A stretch of 64,000 nucleotides of DNA from NCBI GenBank assembly GCA_014281115.1, contig JACONQ010000005.1, forward strand, positions 3,472,001 to 3,536,000, in the 5' to 3' direction. Source of the stretch: Laburnicola sp. R22_1. Its lineage: Eukaryota > Ascomycota > Dothideomycetes > Pleosporales > Didymosphaeriaceae. Shown here piece by piece: positions 55,061 through 64,000 of this stretch. Each line of letters starts with the position of its first letter. Position 1 is the first letter of the stretch. The notes below the pieces were generated by a model. It saw nothing but the letters and a program-made list of their open reading frames with translations, was not told where the DNA came from and made no database searches. Made by a program: the position numbers and the translations under genes.

Positions 55061-56128
55061 TCAAGGCATGATTGCCGCAAATTTCTCCCATATACTCACG
55101 CTTTCGCAACCCAGATATACTTCAAGACTGTAGCCGTAGCCTGAATAACCCATATCACTGTCAAATTTCCTGCTCTGCCACAAAGCGAATGCAGGTGCTG
55201 CACAGATCACCCCAGCAAATGCACCCATGAACACATCTGCCACAATATTCATTTTCGGCCTCGATCCATCAACTGGCGGTATGTAACGCCAGCTTGAGAA
55301 CGCCATAATGATTGCGAAGATTGGGTAGATGATTAGTACCGGTTTCGGTGTAAACGATAGATTGACAAAGCCACGTATCAGGAGCACAGCTGATTCAATG
55401 CCAAGTAGCAGAGTTGCAGATGCATTCCATATGTTGAAGAGAACAAAGGCCCATGATCCCCATTTCTTTGCGATTGAGGCGCCATATCGGTGTTTGTAGT
55501 CGTAAGTGAGACCCAAAGCCGAAACTCCAATCGCGAGTGCGCGAACAAGCTGTACGGGACCATCGTCGGACGAGATATTGGCGGCTAGCCAGATAGTTGG
55601 TGATATGGGTTCGTAAATAGCACTCCACGACCAACCTAGCCAACCATAAATGTCTACGTCTCGTTCTATTGTTTTGAGCATGTCCTTGGGCGTTGTGCGG
55701 TACATACCGCACGACGCTTTCTGTTGCCATGTCTGCTGGGGTTGGGCTGAAACGGCAGGGTAGTGGGCGGTAACAGACTGTTCTGCAGTTTCCAAATCCT
55801 GGGTAGTTCGAATGTCCTCCTCTCCGGCTCCTGTAGATGCATCTCTTCCTACAGCTCCTCCATTTCGAATCCCACCTCCACCGTAGTCTTTCAAGCCGAT
55901 GCTTTGGTAGTGATTATCTTCCACGGCCTTGAAGTTCGTCCCGACTTTCTTAGCGAGGTAGAACTCGTACAGACCAGCAGCCACGATGCGGACCACGGCC
56001 ATCCACGCAATTCAGCCAGTGAATAAAGCGACCCAAAAGCCGGAGAATAATCCGTTTGCTAATGAGCTAATGAATGCACTAAGCATGCTGCTGAAGGCAT
56101 CTGCAGATGGGGAAAGCTGACAGGACAT
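55061..56128 (-). CDS. Hypothetical multi-pass membrane protein with in-frame TGA
   Basis: Unrecognised protein. The long frame starts at ATG 56002 (313 aa) with hydrophobic segments around YDYKHRYGAS..WGSWAFVLFNIWNASATLLL, AVLLIRGFVNLSF, PVLIIYPIFAIIMAFSSW and ADVFMGAFAGVICAAPAFAL, about five membrane spans. Upstream the same frame continues to ATG 56128 and reads MLSAFISSLANGLFSGFWVA, a further hydrophobic helix, broken only by TGA at 56012-56014 between LFTG and IAWMAVVRIV. A TGG (Trp) to TGA change would explain it. So either the gene lost its first helix and now starts at 56002, or the upstream piece is a short upstream ORF. Function unknown. Confidence 0.6.
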
Positions 56129-56320
56129 TGTGTAGTAGTTTGGTTTGTGCTAGCGGAGGAGAAGGGTGTGTAATTCATTTTATGGGACCGAGCACGTTTT
56201 TAAGAACAACTGTTGGATTGAAGGGTCTGTATGGTTATCTTCGCCCCAATGGCCCCTTCATAAGGCAACTGGATGGAGTTGTATAAATAAACACATCCAG
56301 CCCCATCGGTAAAGCAGATA

Positions 56321-58111
56321 AGCTAGCGTACAAGGATCCTGATCACCCGGTGTTTCTGATCACTCTACCAAAACGCGACACCTGCACAAAACGCGCGATA
56401 TCTCAGCAACGCTGCTTATAATTGCCATTGACTACACATAGATTCAAGCGCTGCAGCTGCTGTAGCTATAGCAGCTGTTTCTGAGGTGCTTGATATAGTA
56501 GATCTACGTGGTTGGACTGCTGAAGCCTCAGCTGCGCGCATAGCCTCCCTAATACTCTCTACCTCTGCAAAGCGTTGATTTGGGTCTACTCGAACGCGCT
56601 TACGCTGACGCTGAGAGGTAGATATCTCTAGCTGCTGCTCAAGGCGTCTTTTCTCTGCTTCTAGGCCTGCAGCTCTAGTATTTGCAGCTGCTAGAGCCTT
56701 ACCTGCTTTCTGTAGGAGCAGCCGGGTCGTACGACCTAGATTCTCAACGCTCTGGGACGCTGCGCTGCGCTATATAGAGATCGTGAGGGCCCTGGGGAGT
56801 CGAGAGGAAGCTCTGGAGCTGCTGCTGAGGCTGCTGCTGACGTGTAGGCGTAGTAGGCCTCTGAGAGACCTGCGACGAGCTGAGCACGTGATTGATGTTG
56901 AATGGGCAGATACCAGATGCCTGCCAGCCAGCTCGAATCACACGCTCTGTGAAGCCTTCCTCCCTAGCTTGATGATAGCAGGTGATAAAGCGCTCCTTCT
57001 TGACAGGCGCAGCGTCGTCGAGTGATGCGAGCTCCTGGATCTGACGTCTGTAACTAGACTTGATTACAGAGAAAGGAGCAAGATCTAGAGGCTGTAGGAC
57101 GTGTGAGGAGTGCGCAGGTAGGTATAAGAGCTCGATTCGATGCTGCTTGCAGAGCCAAAGGAAGTCTATATCAATATGGCTGCCGTGACCGTCGAGGATA
57201 AGAAGGCGGTACTGGCCATCACCTATAGCCGTCTCAGGTATGAATATACGCTGTAGCCACTCAACACCTATCGCTTTCGACGTCCATCCGTTCTCAGAGG
57301 TTGTATAGAGCCAGCTAGGCACGGATTTAGCTGGGAACCAGGTAGTCTGTAGGCTCTGGCCTTTGAAGATAACTGCGCAGCGTAGTTTCTGCCCTGTCGC
57401 CGATACGCACTCAATTATAGAGACCCACTCGCGATTCTCTGGAGACCGAATGTAAGCCTTCTTTTTCTGACTACTAGAGAGTACTCTAGTGTTTGTACAT
57501 ACTCCTAGAGCAACGCCAGTCTCATCCATATTGTATGTATTCTCCGCCTGTATGTTGAGCCGCTGTCGAGTCTGCTCATAGCGCTCTAGGAACGCGCGCA
57601 ACTGCTCTGGAGTCGCTGCATCAGCTCTCTGAGCCTCTAGCTTTCTGCCGACTACAGAGGCGATACGTGGCTGGCGCTTGATAAAGTGGTATAGCCAGTG
57701 CTTGCCAACAGGACGATCGTCGCCGTTCATACGTAGGATTCGATTGGCCATTTCTCGCGCGCGAGCGTGTGAGGGAGGGCAGGCGCGCGCGTCTTCTTCA
57801 AGGATCCATTCTACTAGAAAGTCCTCCTGTCGAGGAGTTAATCGCTGCTGGTGCTGGTGACTGAGCGAGCTCGTTGTTACGCCACGGAGTCGCATCGATA
57901 GCGTAGACTGGGAGATGCCGTACGCCTTTGCAGCTGCACGCTGACTTGTATAAAGACCTGCAGCGAAATCGCGAATAGCGGATTGTATAGCATGCTCGCG
58001 GGCGTCCATATTGATGAGCGTTGTAGAGAGATATCGCGTGTTTTGTTCAGGTGTCGCGTTTTGATGGGGTGATCAGAAACACCGGGTGATCAGGATCCTT
58101 GTACGCTAGCT
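56321..58111 (-). mobile_element. pogo-like DNA transposon C, nearly intact
   Basis: About 1.79 kb. Terminal inverted repeats of about 85 bp begin AGCTAGCGTACAAGGATCCT; the outer 43 bases are identical on both ends, the rest has a few mismatches. TA flanks at 56319-56320 and 58112-58113 fit a pogo/Tc1-mariner insertion (an inner TA in CTAGCG is an alternative boundary). It encodes one transposase on the minus strand. Unlike A and B it shows no RIP-like stops. Confidence 0.85.
56744..58009 (-). CDS. pogo/Tigger-type DDE transposase (element C)
   Basis: 421-residue open frame from ATG 58009. N-terminal helix-turn-helix (AAAKAYGISQSTLSMRLRG), CENP-B-type second HTH (RMNGDDRPVGKHWLYHFIKR), then the catalytic core with NTYNMDETGVALG, RLLILDGHGSHID and VLQPLDLAPFSVIKSSYRR: all three Asp positions are intact. 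The frame ends early at VPER; a different frame then runs on to 56428 or so with VENLGRTTRLLLQKAGKAL, EAEKRRLEQQLE and AAAALESMCSQWQL, which looks like the original coiled-coil tail. So one late frameshift probably removed about 110 residues. Core activity is conceivable; this is inference. Confidence 0.85.
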   Translation of the reverse strand: MDAREHAIQSAIRDFAAGLYTSQRAAAKAYGISQSTLSMRLRGVTTSSLSHQHQQRLTPRQEDFLVEWILEEDARACPPSHARAREMANRILRMNGDDRPVGKHWLYHFIKRQPRIASVVGRKLEAQRADAATPEQLRAFLERYEQTRQRLNIQAENTYNMDETGVALGVCTNTRVLSSSQKKKAYIRSPENREWVSIIECVSATGQKLRCAVIFKGQSLQTTWFPAKSVPSWLYTTSENGWTSKAIGVEWLQRIFIPETAIGDGQYRLLILDGHGSHIDIDFLWLCKQHRIELLYLPAHSSHVLQPLDLAPFSVIKSSYRRQIQELASLDDAAPVKKERFITCYHQAREEGFTERVIRAGWQASGICPFNINHVLSSSQVSQRPTTPTRQQQPQQQLQSFLSTPQGPHDLYIAQRSVPER

Positions 58112-59035
58112 TAGAGCCTATCTAAGTTTAGCGGATCCTTCACGATTGTGGGCGCTTAGCACCCTTGTTCACGCTGCACACACTTTCCCACAAAATATAT
58201 TGAATACAAAGGGGGTTAATAAAAAGGCAACTGCTTGGGGGCCGAATACTTATGGTTAAATTCGCCACAGGGGCCAGAGCCCTAAGCGCTGCTGACACCT
58301 CCGCCGATTTGGAAGGTGGCATGCGAGCGCGCCGTCAGCTAGTTACGAAAGTACTGTAACAGGGACGTACATGAAACTCTCTCTCTCTTTCTCTCTCTAT
58401 CGTCGCCTTCTGGTTTGTATGTCCGATTGCGCAATAGTCAACTTGGGTCGGTATCTGTATGGGCGCAAAGACTGAAGACGCTAGACATTGATCTTCCCTT
58501 TCCTCGACAATCGCAAGCGCTTGAACCATCTACTACTATCACCTACTAGAAGAGAATTATCCTAAAAATTCTAAAATAGATGTTTTGATATTTTCCAACA
58601 GGCGTTAATGAGGAAGTAGTACAACGAAATCAACCCTCGTGGACCCAGGCCTCAGCCATCGCAAAGAATTCGGGTAACCGTCCTTCAAGCGCAGCATTCA
58701 ACCAAGAACATGTGGGGCCCGGCTCGGGAGATTTGATGAGAGCTTATTTTGACATTTTTGCTGTCCACATGACCGATAGCGAATCACGGATTCTGTCATC
58801 TGAAGTGAGACAGCTCCCGGATGAGAGCAAGCCAGGATCTTTGAATTGCAACGTTCGGCTCCTCAGGCCATGACTCCATGATTGCCACGTGCCCACATGC
58901 ACACTAACAATGGATACGAGTACGCCATAGCTGAAGCTACATGGGCAATTACTATCACATAGGAAATAACAGCTCTATGAAACTTTCACCTCGCCGTGGG
59001 CGCGTCTGCATCCAGAATCGACCTCATGAACAACC
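58112..59035. other. Spacer between element C and DUF1996 relic
   Basis: About 0.9 kb without a supported gene. A CT microsatellite lies at about 58377-58400. Confidence 0.4.
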
Positions 59036-60055
59036 TCAGTCAGCATACGTAACAGCAACACCTCCTGGGAGTTCCTTGAGCCAGGCCCCATTTTTGCCAA
59101 CGTCTTCGACGACTTGTTGGGCCTTCTTGCAAGCCATGGAGTCCTTGACGGATTGAATTTTCAGGACGTTGCAGTTTGCATTCGCGCACCTGCCACTAGG
59201 GAGAGCGTGCATAGCCTTCTGCAACGAGTCGTCCTTCCAACCAAAGAGATAGTCGCCATGCTGGCCATAGCCGGTCCTATCATCAAAGTCAGCGGGGGTT
59301 TAACTTTGACCGGAACGTCGACCTACGCATCGCCATAGCTATAAACGAAAGGCTGCTTTCCATTCTTGTACCAGGCATCGTTCTTGTACCGACCCGTGTC
59401 CCACATGACCTCATACCTAAAGGTGGAAGTACAGAGTCAGTCCAGCCTAAGCAATCTCAGCGTGATGTCTCGTTATATCAACTTACATGACCTGTGGAAT
59501 GGCCACCGGGTGCGAACTGGGGCAATTTGGTGTACCGAGCCCACCACCATTGCTATATGCGACGTGGCTCTTGTAATATGGTCTAAGTCTTTTCCAGTCC
59601 AACTGTTCGGAAAGATGACCGTCGCGCGGATACCACCAGGGCAGTACTTGGTCGGCAGCTCGGAAGTGTCTTTAGAGTCGCAGGGGCGAAACCCTCGCCA
59701 TTACCCAAGCATCGATGGCAGATGGAAGCTTTGTTGGTGGCTTTCTTGAGCAAAGGGTCGCCGGCGATCATGCGGAAGCCGGGCTTGAATGCTGTCATCT
59801 TGTTGTTCTTCGCCGAGTAAGACCTGCAGGGTGTTGGTTAGCTTTCGCAGATTTATCCGGCATATAGTGAGACTGACATATAATAGACGGTCATCCCTCC
59901 GTCCTGTTGAAGACCGACATTGGCAAATTGGGGTTCGCGTTGGAACGTGCCGTTTTCGGGCGACTTGAAGTACAAAGATGCTGAGACATAAGATCAGTGC
60001 CGTAAGGTTGGTGCGCTTCAAGACAGGCACATACCGGTTCAATAGTTACTGAAGT
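59036..60055 (-). pseudogene. DUF1996 gene, 5'-truncated and frameshifted
   Basis: 3' two-thirds of a secreted fungal DUF1996 protein. Pieces in order: DFSNY, stop, TASLYFKSPENGTF (the stop is TGA at 60039-60041 where SNYWTA is normal), GLQQDGGMTVYY, NNKMTAFKPGFRMIAGDP, ICHRCLGNGEGF, PTKYCPGGIRATVIFP, HVAYSNGGGLGTPNCPSSHP, YEVMWDTGRYKNDAWY and HGDYLFGWKDDSLQKAM. Four introns keep good splice sites (59981-60034, 59824-59877, 59417-59486 and one near 59300). Two one-base deletions (about 59690 and 59620) break the frame. Homology ends abruptly near 60055, where the STAND gene begins to match, so the 5' part including the signal peptide is gone. Confidence 0.82.
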
Positions 60056-63018
60056 CCTAACCTCCCTCCCCGTGGGTAGAACATCCCACCGCGCACGTTT
60101 GATATGTGAACGCAGCACCTCAGCTATCTCTCTACGTCCAAGTTGTTTCGCATATATTAGCGGTGTCCATCTATTCTTGTCTTCTACCTCAACGTTAGCC
60201 TTGCCAACGCTAAGCAGCACCTCAACTATATCTCTATATCCTCTATATACTGCCCATATTAGTGGCGTCCATCCTTTCTTATCTTTCGCCTCAACGTCAG
60301 CCTTGCCAACGCTGAGCAGCACCTCAACTGTCTCTCTATGTCCGCCACGTACCGCCCATATCAGCGCCGTCCATCTGTTATTATCTTCCGCCTCAACATT
60401 AGCCTTGCCAACGCTAAGCAGCACCTTAACTGTCTCTCTATATCCGCTAGATGCTGCCCACATTAGTAGCGTGCATCCATACTTATCTTTCGCCTCAACG
60501 TCAGTCTTGCCAACGCTAAGTAGCACCTTAACTGTCTCTCTATGTCCAACTTGTGCCGCCCGCATCAGCGGCGTCTGTCCATAGTTGTCCCTTGCATTCG
60601 AGTCGATCTTCCCAGTCTGGAGTAACAGCGCAAGAACATTCCCGTTCCCATTCTCGGTAGCCCATTGGAAACGCGTCCAGTAGTTCTTATCAACCTTGTT
60701 GAACTCAGACGCACGACCATAGATCAGCTTAGAAGTGAGCTTGAAAATGGCGGCTTCATGTCCTGATACATACAATACATGGTCCTGCCAATAGGTCTTT
60801 GCATAAGTGTAGAATCTGAATGCGTGCTCCAGCTTGGAGTTGAGGGAGCTGCGCGCTTCTGCGACAGCTTTGCTCATGTCAAATGCATGTTGCCGTCTTG
60901 ATCCAAGAAACTTTATGGCAAGATGACGAGCAGTGCTTGACGAACCAACAGTGGCTTGCACGATCTTAGATGGTGCAGATTGTGCCACCATCGGGTGAGC
61001 CTTAAATCTCGATAACTCAGTCCCGAAGACACCATAGCCGAGGTAAGTGACAACAGTGTCGGCCAACGTCCTTTGGGCCTCTTCAAACGAAAAGCCCATA
61101 TGCTTTGCGCCATCAAGTCCACCCGAGAAGTACTGTTTGACGCTGTGATGGACGACGCCGACGGTGAACTCTTCCTCGTCAACAGCAAGAAGACATCCGC
61201 ATAAAGCTAGTGCTGAGTAAACATCATTCAGGATTCTGGAAGGATCCCAAGTCGCATCTCCAGGAGTAACGCTCAGGGCTTCCCGCAACTGCTCCGTCGT
61301 TAAAGGCTGGTAAGCTGCAAGCACAAGCTGCAGCGTCTTTGCTTGGAGTGCTGGATCTGAGCTTCCCGACTTCTGTAGGATCCTGGCGAACGTCTCCGAG
61401 AGATCTTTGGGTAGGTCTGCCAGTGCTTCTCGGATAGCGTGATCAGTCTTCATACTGCACAAAGACTGGATTTGAAGAGCTACCCAGAGGAACATTCCCT
61501 GCGAACCTTTCGAGAGAGCATCTTGAATGTCCAGGATCAAAGTGGGATCTCCGATTTTCAGACGTTCTTGGCGAAGACAACGCTCAAGGTCTGCTTCAAT
61601 GAAAGCGTCAATGTCTGGGTTGTCATCTGGTATCGAGACAGCGCGAGTGGCCAAGAGTTGATTAGTAATAGACGGCAGGCCCTTGTTTAGCTCTTCTCGG
61701 AAAGAAGCACAGACCAGGACCTTTAGTTTCTGTTGGATCTTCCGGATTGCCTGCACCAACGTCTCTTTCTCCTCATTGTCGCATTCATCTAGGCCGTCAA
61801 GCACTAAGTATACTTCGAAGTTAGAAGAAAAGCCCTGAAAGAGCGTTTCGAGCACTTTTTCGGTGTCGCCTGTGGTGCGAGTATTGTCGCAACTCTTAGC
61901 AGGTACGCCAAGATCTGCGACAGTACGTAAAAGCTGGCGTGCCAGTGAACCGATAATCGTCCGTGCCTGCAGACTTTCTGGAATGTCATGTTTGCAAAAG
62001 AAGTATGCCACCAAGGGTCGCTCTTTCTCGGAGGAGAGGCTGAGGTCGTCCACAATGTTGGCCAGCAACACCGACTTTCCTGAGCCCAGTTTGCCTGTAC
62101 ATAACAGTGTGCCAGAGTGCGAGCCATCTCTCCACTCTTGGTACTTTGCTTGTTGCGTATGGAAGGATGTGTTACCGGCCTTTCTGATTTGCTTCCACGC
62201 TATCTCATGATCGTATGTGGAGCAGAAGTCGAGCACTCGCATGTTGGTTGCATGTCTCTGCTGATGTGAGGCAGACTTGAACATTTCCCTGGTCAAATCC
62301 CTGACACCAGAGCTCTCTTGAGCTTCACTCACGTCCATCTGCTCCTTGATTGAAGTTGCCCACTTGTCAAGGTCCGCCTGGAAGGCCTTCAAGTGCGCAT
62401 CGCTCAGCGAGGACGCAAACTGCTGGACAGTCGATTTCTGTCCGAACTTGAACAGGTAACGACACAGGCCAACCACCACGATAAAGTACTCCGAGAGGTG
62501 TGATTGTAGCTTCTTAGACCGAGGGTATAGCAGGGCAATCGCTTGGTAGCGCGGGGCAGAGCGGCCGACGTCCCTGAATAGCGAGGATAGCTTGTCAATG
62601 TAGGTCGAAAGGTTCACGATCGACTGCGGTGTATCAGTGACTGACTACGACAATGATGCAAGAAGGCACTGACTAATAACGACATGCGCACCAATGACCA
62701 CACGCCACACGCTAGCAAGTTCTGCGATCCTCCGACCACAACATCTCCAAGAGCAGCGAACTGCTGAACTCCATGAAGGAAGTTGGTAAAGCGAGGCCCG
62801 AAACATTGACTGCTAAACTTCTTTGATGTGTGACGATCAACCTCAGCCGTCAGCTGCATGACATCGCATGGGCTAGGTGTTGTTGAGAGCGACTGTGACC
62901 TCAGCGTTCGGAATGATGACTTTTGCTCGTTCGAAAGGTCGGCTTCGAACTCGGAGACAGCCTGAGCGAGGCGGATCTCAGGCTTCAAGGGCGAGGCTTT
63001 CGCCAGAGCGCTGGACAT
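59891..63018 (-). CDS. NACHT-ankyrin STAND (NLR-like) protein
   Basis: Fungal NOD-like signalling ATPase, complement(join(59891..62623,62674..63018)), 1025 aa; intron 51 bp with phase 0 (GTCAGT...GCAG). The N-terminal 220 residues are a helical domain (SLLSIVNLSTYIDKLSSLF, LSEYFIVVVGLCRYLFKFG) of the DUF7708 type seen in many fungal STANDs. NACHT follows: Walker A GKLGSGKS (residues about 292-299), Walker B VYLVLDGLDECD (about 387-397), then a winged-helix-like region. Five ankyrin repeats end the recognisable part (ETVKVLLSVGKTDVEAKDK type). Such proteins act in incompatibility and innate-like recognition. The last 60 residues read into DUF1996 sequence in the wrong frame, so the native C-terminus is probably altered. 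Confidence 0.85.
60100..60605 (-). repeat. Near-identical 102-bp ankyrin-coding repeats
   Basis: The stretch ttgccaacgctaag recurs (with one or two base changes) at 60201, 60303, 60405 and 60507, exactly 102 bases (34 codons) apart. Each unit encodes one ankyrin repeat of the form (R/K)ETV-VLLSVGKA-VE-KD. High nucleotide identity between units indicates recent expansion or homogenisation. Confidence 0.88.
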
Positions 63019-63600
63019 AACTGCTGCTAAACAGCTGCAGTACAGCAAGCTGTAGCGCAGTCTGACATCGGCGTTTTCCTGCCCGTTTTGTGTATAAGGA
63101 CCGTCTTGTGTGTAGGGGAAAAATTTGGTTGGATGGTCCTCGATACTGCTTGATATGAACCAGGGTTGCCGGAGACTGGATTTAAAACAGCGGCTAAAAA
63201 CAAGCCAGTATCTGAGGGTTCAGACTGTGGTAGGGGCGACGAGCGATGCGCAATAAAGTGAGAACAAGCAGGATGAAATGCCCACGATCAGGCTGAAAGA
63301 CAGTGCAGGTGCTGCGCACCAAGCTAAACGTGGCTGCGCATCTCAGCCGCAACCCCGCTGGTGCGTGTCATCTTGTTAGGGACAGGTCTGAACACTGAAG
63401 ACATGGTCTGCATTACAACACGTGACGAGTGGTATGTATATAGGCTCGGTAGTCCTGGCACAACCCGAAGTACTGAAGCGTGTTGACGGTGGATAACTTT
63501 GGATATCGTGAAAGGCCCATCTGCGCTGAATCATCCTGAGCTGCTGCTCGCGTGCGGCCGGTGCTACCGAGGTGGACGGTCGAATGAGCCCGACGGCCGA
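63019..63600. other. STAND promoter and spacer
   Basis: No gene seen. Contains the promoter of the STAND gene and, near 63575-63605, a short duplication (gaatgagcc at about 63582 and 63600) that may mark the left end of the next element. Confidence 0.35.
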
Positions 63601-63656
63601 ATGAGCCACCCCACCACGACAACACCTCAACTTCAACACGCGATAACTCTACCACT

Positions 63657-64000
63657 ATGAGCTCGATTGAGGCTGCGATTGCAGCGATTGAATCGCTAGG
63701 ACCTACAGAAAAATTTAGCTATAGACAGATTGCGAGAGATTATGGTTGCAGCCGTGCAACGCTCGCGCGGCGACACCAAGGCATCTCAAGGTCACGCAGT
63801 ACAATGGCGGAGAATCAACAAGCTCTTTATCCACAACAGGAACTAGAGCTTCTACACTATATTAAACGTCTTACAAATCAAGGCCTACCACCTACACGAG
63901 CTATGATACGAAATTTCGCCTCGCAGATTACGCAGAAAGAGGTTGGAGTACACTAGGTTGATCGCTTTGTGCACCGACACCCAGACGAGCTTATCTCAAA
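63657..64000 (+). pseudogene. pogo-like transposase fragment D, runs off window
   Basis: N-terminus of a fourth transposase: EAAIAAIESLGPTEKFSYRQ, helix-turn-helix IARDYGCSRATLARRHQG, LELLHYIKRLTNQGLPPTRA, MIRNFASQI. TAG at 63954-63956 replaces an expected Trp before VDRFVHRHPDELIS, a TGG to TAG change like those in element B. The N-terminal motifs resemble elements A and B more than C. The element's right end is outside the window. Confidence 0.8.

Noticed and set aside
22775..56128. Alternative genetic code explaining the in-frame stops
   Set aside because: Long core genes here use TAA, TAG and TGA as normal stops and never internally; different stop codons are involved in the accessory genes.
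1..64000. CRISPR arrays, rRNA or confident tRNA genes
   Set aside because: No regular spaced repeats, no rRNA-like sequence, and no A-box/B-box pair that I could fold into a cloverleaf by eye.

Overview
The window comes from a filamentous ascomycete (Pezizomycotina, most likely a Dothideomycete). Genes carry short introns of about 48-160 bp with GT(A/G)(A/C)GT donors, CTAAC/CTGAT branch sites and AG acceptors. There are fungal-only families (DUF1996, fungal-type transcription factor, NACHT-ankyrin STAND protein) and decayed pogo/Fot1-like transposons whose lesions look like repeat-induced point mutation (C:G to T:A). All calls are from reading the sequence; no database was searched.

Layout. 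1-21 kb is mostly conserved genes: an ACS-type MFS transporter, a Cys-rich orphan protein, a small secreted protein, the SNF2 recombination ATPase RDH54, a PhyH-type dioxygenase, an RNA-dependent RNA polymerase of the QDE-1 class, TCTP, the sphingolipid hydroxylase SUR2 and a RING protein. 22.7-28.1 kb is a decaying accessory block: a secreted-protein gene with an in-frame stop, a 456-bp hAT-like MITE with a perfect 8-bp target duplication, an isochorismatase, a shattered GMC oxidoreductase, an ankyrin-like fragment and a methyltransferase with an in-frame stop. 28.7-39.2 kb is again core: RSE1 and SDA1 (divergent, 351 bp apart), an orphan nuclear-looking protein and an APH-like kinase.

39.6-43.8 kb is a head-to-head pair of pogo-type elements sharing one TA (TA-A-TA-B-TA). 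44.2-56.1 kb has a Mn-type CDF transporter, a fungal transcription factor with an in-frame stop, a decayed Zn2Cys6 regulator, a cluster of three paralogues of a putative zinc-binding family that I do not recognise (a fourth copy is at 3.5 kb), and a membrane protein with another in-frame stop. 56.3-58.1 kb is a third pogo-type element whose transposase is open through the catalytic core. 59.0-63.0 kb is a NACHT-ankyrin STAND gene abutting a truncated DUF1996 pseudogene, and a fourth transposase runs off the right edge.

Most interesting: (1) the four-member family with motif C-x-H-x(9,17)-C-x3-C-x(10,23)-C-x2-C; (2) single in-frame stops in four otherwise continuous accessory genes while the housekeeping genes are clean; (3) the nested transposon architecture with RIP-like damage in a genome that also encodes an RdRP; (4) the STAND gene with near-identical ankyrin units fused to a broken DUF1996 gene.
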